From: Bin87 sp034421995
Lineage (GTDB): Bacteria; Chloroflexota; Dehalococcoidia; Lucifugimonadales; UBA3495
Assembly (NCBI GenBank): GCA_034421995.1
Contig: DAOUJY010000132.1
Span: 1-64,000 of the forward strand
Direction: 5' to 3'
Length of the DNA: 64,000 bases
Shown: piece by piece, positions 51,304 through 62,275 of the stretch
How the letters are laid out: every line of letters starts with the position of its first letter
Numbering within the stretch: the stretch's first letter is position 1
Notes under the pieces: model-generated
What the model saw: only the letters and a program-made list of their open reading frames with translations
What the model was told of the DNA's origin: nothing
Database searches by the model: none
Made by a program: the position numbers and the translations under genes

Positions 51304-52671
51304 ATGGACACCACCAAGCGCATTGCTGAATACGTCACCGCCACCGACATTGAGGACTTCCCGCCCGATGCCGTTGCAGCGGCCAAGGGAGCGATCATGG
51401 ACTGTCTGGCGTGCATGCTGGCCGGCTCCCGGGAAGACCTGGCGGACATTCTTTGCCGCTACGTTGCCGGCGAGTCGGCCGCCCCCGCCGCCAGCGTGGT
51501 GGGCCGGGGATTCCGCACCTCGGCGGCCAACGCCGCCCTGGTCAACGGGGCCATGGCCCACGCCCTGGACTACGACGACATCACCCAGATTACCAAGACG
51601 CACCCCACCGCCGTGCTGCTGCCGGCGGCATTGGCCGTGGCCGAGGAGACCGGCGCTTCCGGCAAGGACCTGCTGCTGGGCTATATGTCCGGGTTTGAGG
51701 TGGCCTGCGCCGTGGGCGAGGCCCTGAGCGAAGCCTATTATGACGACCTGGGCTGGCATCCTACCGGCCCCCTGGGCGCCGTCGGATCGGCTGCCGCCGC
51801 CAGCCGGATCATGGCCCTGGACCCGGAACAGACCGCCATGGCGGTCTCCCTGGCCGCGTCCCAGGCCTCGGGACTGCGCCAGAACTTCGGCACCATGACC
51901 AAGCCGTTCCACGCCGGGGACGCCGCCCGGGCCGGCGTCGTATCGGCCAAGCTGGTGCGGGACGGATTCACCGCCAGCGGCGACGCCCTGGAAGGTCGTT
52001 TCGGGTTCGTGCGGGCCTTCTCCGGCGGCCAGGGTTTCGACAGCCAGCAAGTCGAGGCCAACCTGGGCAACAAGCTGTACCTGGTGGAGTCGGGCATCGA
52101 AATCAAGAAGTACCCCTGCTGCGGCAGCGCCCACCTGGCGCTGGACGCCACCTTCGACCTGCTGTCCCAGGCCGCCATCGACCCGGCGGCGGTGGACCGG
52201 ATCGACGTGATGGTGGACTTCGATCCGCCGCGCTCGCTGATCCACTCGCGCCCGGTGTCGTCGCTGGAAGGGAAGTTCAGTATGCAGTATTGCCTGGCCG
52301 CCGCCCTGCTGGACCAACGGGTCGGGTTGCAGTCCTTCACCGACGATCAGGTGATGCGTCCCGAAGCCCAGGCGATGATCCCGCGCATCGAGATGCGCCG
52401 CATTCCGGGCAACGAGGGCCAACCCAGCTGGACCGAAGGCTACCACCAGGTTGACGTCCGGCTGAAGGACGGCAGCGTCCTCCGGCAGCAGGCCCACCGC
52501 GCCGATAGCGGCGCCCTGCGCGGCGTGACCATGGCGGATATCCGCGAGAAATTCCGGGACTGCGCCGCGCAGTCGCTGTCGGAAGCGACGACGGCGGAAG
52601 TCCTGTCCCGCCTGGAGCTGCTGGAGGAAGGGGAACCGGTCAGCGGCCTGGCGGACCTGCTCCGGGGCTGA
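51304..52671 (+). CDS. MmgE/PrpD family protein
   Basis: A 455-aa MmgE/PrpD protein (the 2-methylcitrate dehydratase / immune-responsive gene 1 fold). The ATG at 51304 follows AGGAGG. 'ALVNGAMAHALDYDDITQITKTHPTAVLLPAALAVAEETGASGKDLLLGYMSGFEVACAVGEAL', 'GWHPTGPLGAVGSAAAASRIMALDPEQTAMAVSLAASQASGLRQNFGTMTKPFHAGDAARAGVVSAKL' and 'KKYPCCGSAHLALDA' are canonical. It may dehydrate or decarboxylate a tricarboxylic acid. First gene of a three-gene operon. Confidence 0.93.
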   Translation: MDTTKRIAEYVTATDIEDFPPDAVAAAKGAIMDCLACMLAGSREDLADILCRYVAGESAAPAASVVGRGFRTSAANAALVNGAMAHALDYDDITQITKTHPTAVLLPAALAVAEETGASGKDLLLGYMSGFEVACAVGEALSEAYYDDLGWHPTGPLGAVGSAAAASRIMALDPEQTAMAVSLAASQASGLRQNFGTMTKPFHAGDAARAGVVSAKLVRDGFTASGDALEGRFGFVRAFSGGQGFDSQQVEANLGNKLYLVESGIEIKKYPCCGSAHLALDATFDLLSQAAIDPAAVDRIDVMVDFDPPRSLIHSRPVSSLEGKFSMQYCLAAALLDQRVGLQSFTDDQVMRPEAQAMIPRIEMRRIPGNEGQPSWTEGYHQVDVRLKDGSVLRQQAHRADSGALRGVTMADIREKFRDCAAQSLSEATTAEVLSRLELLEEGEPVSGLADLLRG

Positions 52672-52680
52672 AAAAGATTC

Positions 52681-53202
52681 ATGTACCAGGCAGCGGTTTT
52701 CATTCACTTGGCTTCGGCCATCGTCTGGATTGGCGGGAGCCTGTTCCTGGCGTTGGTGCTGATACCCGTGATGCGGCGCTTCTCGCCGGCGCCGGGGCAG
52801 CCGGCCGCGCTGCCACCGGATCTGCTGGGGATGATGGCGCGGCGGTTCCGCGTGATTTCGTGGATCTGCATTGCGCTGCTGGTGGCCACCGGGCTTTATA
52901 TCCTGCCCACTCGCTTCGGCATTGGCTTTGCCGAGTTTTTCAGCATGGGCGGGCATTTCGTCGCCGTGTTGCAGGTGAAGGTGGCCCTGGTGGTTGTGGT
53001 GATCTGGCTCAGCGCGATACATGATTTCATCATCGGCCCCCACACCAACCGGCTGATTGAAGCAATGCAGGCCGGTGCCGAGCCGCCGGGCTACCTGCCC
53101 GCCTTGCGTCGCGCCGTGGTCTGGATTGCCCGCATCAACGTGCTGCTGACCGTTCTGATTGTCATCGTGGCCGTAACCATGACCCGGGGCGCTCCCGTCT
53201 GA
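52681..53202 (+). CDS. CopD-like four-helix membrane protein
   Basis: A 173-aa protein with four membrane helices: 'AAVFIHLASAIVWIGGSLFLALVLIPV', 'ISWICIALLVATGLYIL', 'FVAVLQVKVALVVVVIWLSAIHDFII' and 'WIARINVLLTVLIVIVAVTM'. His in the first and third helices matches the CopD/DUF-type cytochrome-b-like copper or heme-binding family. It lies 9 bases after the MmgE gene and 15 before the molybdopterin gene. Confidence 0.8.
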   Translation: MYQAAVFIHLASAIVWIGGSLFLALVLIPVMRRFSPAPGQPAALPPDLLGMMARRFRVISWICIALLVATGLYILPTRFGIGFAEFFSMGGHFVAVLQVKVALVVVVIWLSAIHDFIIGPHTNRLIEAMQAGAEPPGYLPALRRAVVWIARINVLLTVLIVIVAVTMTRGAPV

Positions 53203-53217
53203 AACCGGAGGAAGATT

Positions 53218-53728
53218 ATGTCCGACCGCAACTCTGGCCCGATCTACGATACCCTGCCGGTCTTCGCCCACCATCACGGCCGCCCCGCAGCCTGGGCCGG
53301 CCTGCGGGTGGAGGGGCTGGTACAACGTCCCACCGTGTTCACGGCGGAGCAATTGGCCGAACTGACGCGGCAAGCTTTGACCGACGATTTCCGATGCTCG
53401 GAAGGGTGGTCCGTCCCCGATCAGGAATGGGAAGGCGTGCCTTTATCGGCGCTGCTGGAAGCCGCCGGGCCTTTGCCCGACGCCCGCTACGCCGCCGTGT
53501 CCGCGTCCGATTTCACCGTCGCAATTGCGCTGGACGACGCTGATAGCGTGCTGCTGGCGACGCGGCTCAACGGAGCCGACCTGCCGGAGGAGCACGGCGG
53601 CCCCTGCCGGCTGGTCAGCGCCGGCCAAGCCTGCTACGCCAGCGTCAAGTGGGTGGATTCCATCCGCCTGACCGCAGAGATGCCGGCGGAAACCGCCCGG
53701 GACATCGCCATGGCGCGCAACGCGGGCG

Positions 53729-53748
<20 letters not shown>
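53218..53748 (+). CDS. molybdopterin-dependent oxidoreductase (sulfite-oxidase-type domain)
   Basis: A 176-aa single-domain molybdopterin-binding protein: 'LRVEGLVQRPTVFTAEQLAEL', 'DDFRCSEGWSVPDQEWEGVPLSALLEAAG' with Cys60 as the probable Mo ligand, and 'GGPCRLVSAGQACYASVKWVDSIRLT'. Similar to the YedY (MsrP)/sulfite oxidase catalytic fold, but short, and lacks a Tat signal. Its stop overlaps the convergent response regulator by 20 bases. It may work with the CopD-like membrane protein in electron transfer. Confidence 0.85.
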
Positions 53749-54450
<702 letters not shown>

Positions 54451-54454
<4 letters not shown>

Positions 54455-56046
54455 TCCGGCAGCTCCGCGCCGTTGGGGAAGGACAGGGTAAAGGCCGAAC
54501 CCTCTCCCGGCGAGCTGGCAACGGCAATGTCACCATGATGGGCCTTCATAATCGCGTCGCAGATGTAGAGGCCCAGCCCCATGCCCCGGGAATGGGCCAG
54601 GACCGGGTCCTGGGAGCGGTGAAAGCGCTCGAAGATGCGACGGGTTTCCCAGCGGGGCACGCCCACGCCGGCGTCGGTCACAGTCACCGTTACTCTCCCG
54701 TCGTCGTGGTGCCGCCCGGATACGGTAACCGGGCCGCCGCCGGGGGAATACTTCACCGCGTTGTCCACCAGGTTCACCAGGGTTTCTTCCAGCAACGCCG
54801 GGTCGCCGGGCACCGGAGGCAGGTCGTCCGGGAAGGAAACCGAGAACTGATGCTTGCCGGAGGTGGGGAGCATACGCCCCACGACTTTCTCCGCCACCGC
54901 AGCGAGGTTCACATGCTCCAGATTGATGGGCAGGGCGCCGGTCTCCAAACGGGAGGCCAGCAGCAAGCGGTTCATGAGCTGGCTCATGTGGTCGGTCTCT
55001 TCCTCGATGGCCTCGAAACTGCGGCGCAGGGTCTCGGCGTCCCACTCCGCGTCGGGGCGGGAGAGGGTGTTGGTGTAGCCCTTGATGATAGCCAGCGGCG
55101 TTTGGAGTTGGTGGCCCAGCATGGACAGGAAGGTGGAGCGCATCTCCTCCACTTCTCGAACCCGCGTCATGTCCCGGACGTTGACCACAGCGTTCAGGGG
55201 AGCCATTTCCGGCGACCGCACTACGGAGTAAACCAGGGCCACGTCGGTACGCTGGCCGGTGCGGGAGCGTACCGTCGCGGCCAGTTCCGTCACGTTGCCA
55301 CTGCTAACGACGCCCTCGCCGGAGGGTGACGTATGCAGCATGGGGCACCGCCCGGGGCAAAGCGGCCGGCCGTCCCGGTCGCGCCAATCCAGCGCGACCG
55401 CGCAGGGCAACCCAACTAACTCCTCGCCGGGCCGGCCCAGCAGCCGCTCCATGGCCGGGTTCACGCTGACGATGCGGCGCACCGCGTCCACGGTATAGAT
55501 ACCGTCCGCGCTGCCCTCCAGGATCGACTCCACGCGCTGCTTTTCCTGGCTCAGCAGGTGGGCCAGCCGGGCGGACTGGACGGCGATGGCGGCCTGCTCG
55601 GCGAATGCCGCCAGCACCGGCGGGTCGAGCTGGGAGAAATTGGCGGCATCGGGGGAGCGCAGCACGAAAATCAGGCCCACGTTTTCGTCGGCGGTATGGA
55701 GCGGGACCGCCATTACCGGATTCTGCATATCCCCGGTGGTTAAAACCGGTAGCGCGGACTGGGTCAACAACGCGGAGAGCAGGGTGAACGGCTCGCGGCT
55801 CAGCGCCAGGTCGGGTATGGCCTCGTTAAGGAGCGGACGGATACGGGCGATCTGTGGACTATCAAGTCCGTAGGCTCCGGTGACCACGAAACGGCGCGCC
55901 GCGTCATCCCAGGTCGCCACCACCGCCGCGCTGCCGCCCAACGCGCGGACCGCGTTGCGCAGGATGTTCTCCAACTCAGGCTGCAGTTCGACGTTGTCGT
56001 CGCCGAACGGGCCCGATGGGTTTGCGATGGAATAGCGATTTACCAT
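54451..56046 (-). CDS. sensor histidine kinase (GAF-PAS-HisKA-HATPase)
   Basis: A 531-aa cytoplasmic kinase, no membrane helix. Approximate domains: GAF (residues 20-170, 'LENILRNAVRALGGSAAVVATWDDAARRFVV'), PAS (175-290, 'ILEGSADGIYTVDAVRRIVSVNPAMERLLGRPGEELVG' with a Cys cluster 'PLCPGRCPML'), HisKA phospho-His in 'FLSMLGHQLQTPLAIIKGYTNTLS', then HATPase N box 'LVNLVDNAVKYSPGGG' and G boxes 'DAGVGVPRW' and 'SRGMGLGLYICDAIMKAHHG'. The GAF and PAS suggest redox or ligand sensing. Confidence 0.96.
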
Positions 56047-56189
56047 GCCTGATCGCTCCAGCCGAAATGGGCCGGCGGATTTTCAACGCAATTTTAACAT
56101 TAAGACCATTGGAAAACGGTCATCGCGCGACGAAAATAGAGTGCAACCTGCCCGGCCAGCAGCCGGCTGACCGACGCTAGGAGGTAGAG

Positions 56190-56375
56190 ATGCCCAGATA
56201 CGTTTACCGGTGTACCGACTGCGACCACGAGTATGACCAGAGGCAGAGCTTCGGCGCCGCTTCGGAAGGGGAATGCCCCGAATGCTCCGGCGTCACCCGC
56301 CGAGTGTTCCACCCCGTGCCGGTCATCTACAAGGGTTCCGGTTTCTACACCACGGACTACGCCCGCAAGAAGTAG
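56190..56375 (+). CDS. FmdB-family zinc ribbon protein
   Basis: A 61-aa FmdB-type regulatory protein: 'MPRYVYRCTDCDHEYDQRQSF' and 'GECPECSG' give Cys8, Cys11, Cys29, Cys32. Typical length, ends in a Tyr/Lys-rich tail. GGAGG lies upstream of the ATG. Often found next to chaperonins and formamidase or other enzymes; its molecular function is unclear. Confidence 0.92.
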   Translation: MPRYVYRCTDCDHEYDQRQSFGAASEGECPECSGVTRRVFHPVPVIYKGSGFYTTDYARKK

Positions 56376-56385
56376 CCAATCCGCT

Positions 56386-56408
56386 CATCCTGAGCCTGTC
56401 GAAGGATG
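56386..56408 (+). repeat. CATCCTGAGCCTGTCGAAGGATG palindromic repeat (single copy)
   Basis: A partly palindromic unit (CATCCT...AGGATG) between FmdB and groES. I know this sequence type as a frequent intergenic repeat in environmental bacterial genomes; only one copy is in the window. Confidence 0.6.
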
Positions 56409-56464
56409 CGGGTACACGGCATTAACCAAGCCAGCAACATCACCACATTGCAAGGAGGCATTCA

Positions 56465-56755
56465 GTGGCCACTTTCACACCACTAGGCGAGCGAATCGTC
56501 ATCAAGCCCATGGAGCAGGAGGCCCAGACCCGGGGCGGCATCCTTTTGCCCGACACGGCGAAAGAGAAGCCCCAGGAAGGCGAGGTCATCGCCGTTGGGC
56601 CGGGCCGCGCTGCTGACGACGGCAGCCGCATCCCCATGGAACTGTCCGTGGGCGACAAGGTCATCTACTCCAAGTACGCCGGCACCGAGTACGAAGACGG
56701 CGACGAAGAGTACCTGATCATGCGCGAGTCCGACGTCCTCGCCAAGATCGGCTAA
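56465..56755 (+). CDS. groES: co-chaperonin GroES
   Basis: A 96-aa GroES. GTG start with GGAGG upstream. 'FTPLGERIVIKPMEQEAQTRGGILLPDTAKEKPQEGEVIAVGPG' includes the mobile loop that contacts GroEL, and 'LSVGDKVIYSKYAGTEYEDGDEEYLIMRESDVLAKIG' closes the fold. No CIRCE element was found upstream. Confidence 0.97.
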   Translation: MATFTPLGERIVIKPMEQEAQTRGGILLPDTAKEKPQEGEVIAVGPGRAADDGSRIPMELSVGDKVIYSKYAGTEYEDGDEEYLIMRESDVLAKIG

Positions 56756-56803
56756 CGCCCGCTTTCCGACCCACCCGCACACACTCGATTGAGGAGAAAC
56801 GCA

Positions 56804-58423
<1,620 letters not shown>

Positions 58424-58453
58424 ATCTCGGGTACAAATCCTTCGGGATAGCAG

Positions 58454-58485
58454 CCGGGGCGGTTTTCGCAACCGCCCCGGTTTTT
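58454..58485 (+). terminator. intrinsic terminator of groESL
   Basis: CCGGGGCGGTT (58454-58464) and AACCGCCCCGG (58470-58480) form an 11-bp perfect stem with a 5-base loop, followed by TTTTT (58481-58485), 30 bases past the groEL stop. Confidence 0.95.
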
Positions 58486-58565
58486 GATGTTAACCCGGCG
58501 ACTTTATTTGATAGCGGATTGGGAGTATATTTGTCGCCAATTGACTCCAACCCGAATGCGCGGCA

Positions 58566-59981
58566 GTGCGCCGCTTCCTGGACACTGGTGTCACACCCTA
58601 TTCGAGGCCGCCCCTGAACCGCTCTTTACTGCGTCGTTTCCTGGACTGGCATCCGCCCACGCCGTTCTTTTACGGCTGGCTGGTGCTGGCGATGGGCTGC
58701 CTTTCCAGCGCGGGGGGCGCCAGCGTCTCCCAAGTGGTTATGGGGACCATCCAGGTCTATATTTCGGAAGACACCGGTTGGAGCATTGACGAAATTGCCA
58801 TTGCGGTGACGGCAGGAACCTGGATTTCGGGACTGTTCGCTCCGCTGGCGGGATACATGGCCGACCGGTACGGCCCGCGCGTGCTCACCACCCTGGGCCT
58901 GGTTGTCGTCGGCTGCTGCCTGCTGGTCATTTCGTCCCTCGGCAACAACTCGCTTTGGCAGTTCATCGTCCCCTACGTGATCGCGCGGTCCATCAGCAAC
59001 CCATTTTTGATCGGGGTGGTGCCACGGGTTGCCACGGTGAATTTCTTTCGCCGCTGGCGCAACATCACCATTTCCATCTCCGGGATGGCCCGGCCCGTGG
59101 GCGGCGCAATCAACATCCAGATAATTTCCCTGATTGCGCTGAGCCAGAGTTGGCGGGCGGCTTATGGCTACGTTGGGGTGTTCCTGCTTTTGCTGGCCGT
59201 GCCGGCGTTCTTGACCATGCGCCGCACGCCGGAGGAAATCGGTATGCTGCCCGACGGCGCCCGTCCCGGGCGGGCGGCGGCGAATACGGCGCGGGCCGGC
59301 GCCGGCCGAGGAAGGAATGCTCCGGGGCTGGAACCCGAGTTCAGCTGGACCGCCCGGGAGGCCATGCGGACCCGGGCTTACTGGTGCATCGCGGCTACTG
59401 CCTTTTGTGCAATCATCGCGTCAGCAGGGTCGGGCTATATCCTGGTGCCGTACCTGGTGAGCCAGTCCGGCCCCGGCCTGTCCAATCCGCAGGCGGTGGG
59501 CGTGGGCAGCCTCGGCGCAGTGCTGGCGATGACCACCCTGGTATGGGGATATATGGCCGACAAGCTGGGACCCCGATACTGCATGGTAATCACCATCACC
59601 GGGGCCGTGGCGTCGGGAATTTTCCTGATCACCGGCGTGAACTCGGTGCTGACGGCCTATCTGTTCGCCATCCTGTGGGGGTTCTTCTCCAACACCGTCG
59701 GCACGCTGGAGCATATGCTGCTGGCCCAATACTTTGGACGAGGTTCCTTCGGAGCGATCATGGGGTCACTGGGGCCGCTGCAGACCACCGCCCTGGGGAT
59801 TGGGCCGCTGTTCGGCAGTTATCTGCTCACGTTTACGCACAGCTACTCGGTGGTCTTCATGGTGCTAATGGCGATGTACGCCGGCGCGGGAATGCTGATT
59901 TTCCTGGCAAAAGCACCCCGCCTACCTCCCCGAGCCACGGCGACGCAACCCGACGCCGCCGGAAGCGCGGCGGCAGTATAA
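58566..59981 (+). CDS. major facilitator superfamily transporter
   Basis: A 471-aa MFS protein with about 12 membrane helices. 'GYMADRYGPRVLTTLG' is the conserved MFS loop motif. The C-terminal half starts after a long hydrophilic loop ('PDGARPGRAAANTARAGAGRGRNAPGLEP'). The arrangement resembles the oxalate/formate- or monocarboxylate-type MFS subgroup. The start is a GTG at 58566 with no clear ribosome site, so the N-terminus is uncertain. It precedes a RidA gene by 32 bases, so it may import the same nitrogen or acid substrate. Confidence 0.9.
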   Translation: MRRFLDTGVTPYSRPPLNRSLLRRFLDWHPPTPFFYGWLVLAMGCLSSAGGASVSQVVMGTIQVYISEDTGWSIDEIAIAVTAGTWISGLFAPLAGYMADRYGPRVLTTLGLVVVGCCLLVISSLGNNSLWQFIVPYVIARSISNPFLIGVVPRVATVNFFRRWRNITISISGMARPVGGAINIQIISLIALSQSWRAAYGYVGVFLLLLAVPAFLTMRRTPEEIGMLPDGARPGRAAANTARAGAGRGRNAPGLEPEFSWTAREAMRTRAYWCIAATAFCAIIASAGSGYILVPYLVSQSGPGLSNPQAVGVGSLGAVLAMTTLVWGYMADKLGPRYCMVITITGAVASGIFLITGVNSVLTAYLFAILWGFFSNTVGTLEHMLLAQYFGRGSFGAIMGSLGPLQTTALGIGPLFGSYLLTFTHSYSVVFMVLMAMYAGAGMLIFLAKAPRLPPRATATQPDAAGSAAAV

Positions 59982-60013
59982 TCCACCCGAACCAAACAAA
60001 TGGAGGCAACGAA

Positions 60014-60406
60014 ATGGCAAACAGCACCTACATGAACCCCAACGGCATCGCCGACCCGTCACCCTCGGGCTTCACCGCCGTGGTGAAGGCGGGCAACACC
60101 GTGTACATCGCCGGCATGGTAGCGCAGGACGAGAACGGCAACGTGGTGGGGGCCGGCGACGCCGAGGCGCAGACCCGGCAGATCTGGCGCAACATTGAGG
60201 TGGCCGTTCAGGCTGCCGGCGGCAGTCTCGCCGACATCGTGAAGACCACGACCTATGTGACGGGCATCGAGCACGCTCCCGCCATCCGCGCCGTGCGCAG
60301 CGAGCTGTTCCCCAGCAACCCGCCGACCAGCACGCTGCTGGTGGTCAGCGAACTGGCCAACCCGGCCTACGTGGTGGAGATCGAGTCCATCGCGGTCGTG
60401 GGGTAG
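60014..60406 (+). CDS. RidA family protein (reactive intermediate deaminase)
   Basis: A 130-aa RidA/YjgF protein. ATG with GGAGG upstream. 'YMNPNGIADPSPSGFTAVVKAGNTVYIAGMVAQDENGNVVGAGDAEAQTRQIWRNIEVAVQAAGGSLADIVKTTTYVTGI' and 'RSELFPSNPPTSTLLVVSELANPAYVVEIESIAVV' are canonical; the Arg in 'AIRAVRSELF' and Glu in 'VVEIES' are conserved active-site residues. It deaminates enamine/imine intermediates. Confidence 0.95.
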   Translation: MANSTYMNPNGIADPSPSGFTAVVKAGNTVYIAGMVAQDENGNVVGAGDAEAQTRQIWRNIEVAVQAAGGSLADIVKTTTYVTGIEHAPAIRAVRSELFPSNPPTSTLLVVSELANPAYVVEIESIAVVG

Positions 60407-60421
60407 TCCAAAAAACCGAAA

Positions 60422-60449
60422 GCCCCCTCTCGCGTAATGCGGAGGGGGC
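60422..60449 (+). terminator. hairpin after the RidA gene
   Basis: GCCCCCTC (60422-60429) pairs with GAGGGGGC (60442-60449) around a 12-base loop, 15 bases past the stop. No T tract follows, so the terminator strength is doubtful. It lies just before hicA. Confidence 0.5.
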
Positions 60450-60466
60450 AGATTGGTTCTACCATC

Positions 60467-60730
60467 ATGGTATCATTGAGGCGCCGGCATAGGGACACCT
60501 TGGCAGCTATCTTCGCCCAGCCCACTCGAGCAAACATCCGCTGGGACGGCATTGAGTCGCTGCTGCTGGCCTGCGGTGCTCACATTGAGGAGGGGGCCGG
60601 TTCGAGGGTACGCGTAGAGTTGAACAACGTAGGCACTACTTTCCACAGACCACATCCGAGGAATGAGACGGGTAAAGGCATGGTAACGTCCGTGCGCCGA
60701 TTTCTAACCAGAGCTGGAGTTACGCCATGA
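60467..60730 (+). CDS. HicA-family toxin
   Basis: An 87-aa HicA-type RNase toxin. 'RRRHRDTLAAIFAQPTRANIRWDGIESLLLACGAHIEEGAGSRVRVELNNVGTTFHRPHPRNETGKGMVTSVRRFLTRAGVTP' spans the family pattern, although the classic catalytic GSH has become GSR (residues 45-47) with His60 and His63 in the later 'FHRPHP'. The ATG at 60467 is preferred; upstream in-frame codons lie in the hairpin. It overlaps hicB by 4 bases. Confidence 0.88.
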   Translation: MVSLRRRHRDTLAAIFAQPTRANIRWDGIESLLLACGAHIEEGAGSRVRVELNNVGTTFHRPHPRNETGKGMVTSVRRFLTRAGVTP

Positions 60731-61101
60731 TGGAGTACAAGGGCTACCGGGCAGCGGTAATTTTTGATGACAGCGTTGAAATCTTTCACGGTGAGGTAGT
60801 GGACACCCGAGACGTGGTAACTTTCCAGGGTGTTTCCGTGGATGAGCTGCGCCGGGAGTTTAAAATTTCTGTTGACGACTATCTGGAGTTTTGCCGGGAG
60901 CGTGGCCGTGAACCGGACAAGCCCTATTCCGGCGAAATCTCGTTCAAGGTCAGCTCCAAAGTCCACCGGACGGCGGACGCCGCCGCTAGATCAGAAGGCA
61001 AGACACTGGAGGAGTGGCTGGCCGAAACCCTGGAGTGGGTGGCGGAGCAAACCCTTTATCCGCCGGCATACGTGAACGAGTGCTGCCAGGATGAGGATTA
61101 G
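60727..61101 (+). CDS. HicB-family antitoxin
   Basis: A 124-aa HicB antitoxin. 'MEYKGYRAAVIFDDSVEIFHGEVVDTRDVVTFQGVSVDELRREFKISVDDYLEFCRERGREPDKPYSGEISFKV' is the HicB core, and 'HRTADAAARSEGKTLEEWLAETLEWVAEQ' is the C-terminal DNA-binding (ribbon-helix-helix-like) part. Translation is coupled to hicA (ATGA). It ends overlapping the convergent thi-operon gene by 4 bases. Confidence 0.9.
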   Translation: MMEYKGYRAAVIFDDSVEIFHGEVVDTRDVVTFQGVSVDELRREFKISVDDYLEFCRERGREPDKPYSGEISFKVSSKVHRTADAAARSEGKTLEEWLAETLEWVAEQTLYPPAYVNECCQDED

Positions 61102-61349
61102 TTGAAGTAATCCGACCGCTGGCGCTGCTGCAAGACCAGCCACATTCGATGCCAGACGAAGCGGCGTTCCGGTTCTTCCAGCCGCCGGCCGATGAGTTCG
61201 CGGACCGCCAGCACGGCCTGGCCGGCGAAGAAACCCCAGTGGCCCGGCTCGTTTCTCAGCCACCCTTCCACTCGATCCGGGTGGGCGTCGGCGACATCCG
61301 CCAGAACTCGGTCCAGCGCCACATCGCCGGCATCTCCGCCGGAGGCCAT
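61098..61349 (-). CDS. thi-operon hypothetical protein, 83 aa
   Basis: Starts 4 bases after the thiS stop (GGAGG upstream). 'MASGGDAGDVALDRVLADVADAHPDRVEGWLRNEPGHWGFFAGQAVLAVRELIGRRLEEPERRFVWHRMWLVLQQRQ' is a helical, Trp-rich sequence without a known domain. The operon position after thiG-thiE-thiS under one TPP riboswitch suggests a link to thiamine biosynthesis. The function is unknown. Confidence 0.65.
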   Translation of the reverse strand: MASGGDAGDVALDRVLADVADAHPDRVEGWLRNEPGHWGFFAGQAVLAVRELIGRRLEEPERRFVWHRMWLVLQQRQRSDYFN

Positions 61350-61353
61350 CCGA

Positions 61354-61557
61354 TCAGCCGCCTCCCACGGGGCGGACGATTTCCAAGGCGTCGCCCGGGT
61401 GCAGCTTGACGTCGCCAAAGTCCTCTTTTCGCACCACCTGACCGTTGTAGCCGACGGCGATGAAGCGCATATTCACGTCAATGGTGGCGAGGTAGGACTG
61501 GAGGTCCAGGCCGTCTTCAATCTCGCGCGGCTTGCCGTTTACCTTCAGGGTAATCAT
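61354..61557 (-). CDS. thiS: sulfur carrier protein ThiS
   Basis: A 67-aa ubiquitin-like sulfur carrier. 'MITLKVNGKPREIEDGLDLQSYLATIDVNMRFIAVGYNGQVVRKEDFGDVKLHPGDALEIVRPVGGG' has the beta-grasp pattern and ends in GGG, the thiocarboxylate site. It donates sulfur to ThiG. Confidence 0.94.
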   Translation of the reverse strand: MITLKVNGKPREIEDGLDLQSYLATIDVNMRFIAVGYNGQVVRKEDFGDVKLHPGDALEIVRPVGGG

Positions 61558-61565
61558 GGCTGCGC

Positions 61566-62264
61566 TTACCTCCTCTCCATTGCCAAGCGGTCATCGGCGC
61601 CGCTTTCGTTTCGGTTGACGCTACTCTCGGGAATGGCATCCATCATGGCCGCTTTGAGCCGGCGCGCCGCCGTTTCCGGGTCATCACTGGCGAGCACGCT
61701 GGTAATGACCGCCGCGCCGGTGGCTCCGGCCGCCATCACCTGGGCGATATTATCCGCGGTGATGCCGCCGATGGCCAGCAACGGGACAGCAACGCCGGCG
61801 TCCCGGATGCGCTCCAACAGGCCGGGGCCGGAGGGTTCCTCGCCGGGATGAGAACGAGTGGCGAACATGGCGCCCACCAGCAGGAAATCGGCTCCCGAGG
61901 CGGCGGCCGCTTGCGCTCCGTCAACCGAATGCACCGAGCGGCCAATCAGCGCGTCATCGCCCACGATGGTTCGCACCAGTTCGGTGGCCATGGCCGCCTC
62001 ACCCAACTGCACGCCGCCGGCGCCGCCGGCCGCGGCCACGTCGGCCCTTTCGTTGACCAGCAGCAACGCGTGATCCGGCACGACCTGCCGCAAGGCCATG
62101 GCCTGCTCGAACAACGCGCCGCCGGGCAGCTCTTTGTCGCGGAGTTGCACCATGTCCACACCGCCGGCCAGGGCGGCGGCGACCCTTTGGGGCAACTCGT
62201 CGGGCGGGCAGACCCCCCGGTCGGTGACCAGGCACAAGCAGGGATAGGGTAGGGACAGGGGCAT
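61566..62264 (-). CDS. thiE: thiamine-phosphate synthase
   Basis: A 232-aa TIM-barrel enzyme joining HMP-PP and thiazole phosphate to thiamine phosphate. 'LCLVTDRGVCPPDELPQRVAAALAGGVDMVQLRDKELPGGALFEQAMALRQV' (pyrophosphate Lys/Arg region), 'LLVNERADVAAAGGAGGVQLGEAAM', 'IGRSVHSVDGAQAAAASGADFLLVGAMFATRSHPG' and 'LLAIGGITADNIAQVMAAGATGAAVIT' are canonical. Confidence 0.95.
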   Translation of the reverse strand: MPLSLPYPCLCLVTDRGVCPPDELPQRVAAALAGGVDMVQLRDKELPGGALFEQAMALRQVVPDHALLLVNERADVAAAGGAGGVQLGEAAMATELVRTIVGDDALIGRSVHSVDGAQAAAASGADFLLVGAMFATRSHPGEEPSGPGLLERIRDAGVAVPLLAIGGITADNIAQVMAAGATGAAVITSVLASDDPETAARRLKAAMMDAIPESSVNRNESGADDRLAMERR

Positions 62265-62275
62265 GACGCGACCGC

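Noticed and set aside
51196..53373. 725-residue minus-strand frame
   Set aside because: Opposite the MmgE/PrpD, CopD-like and molybdopterin genes, whose motifs are strong.
56376..56464. CIRCE element for HrcA upstream of groES
   Set aside because: No TTAGCACTC-N9-GAGTGCTAA or close variant seen.
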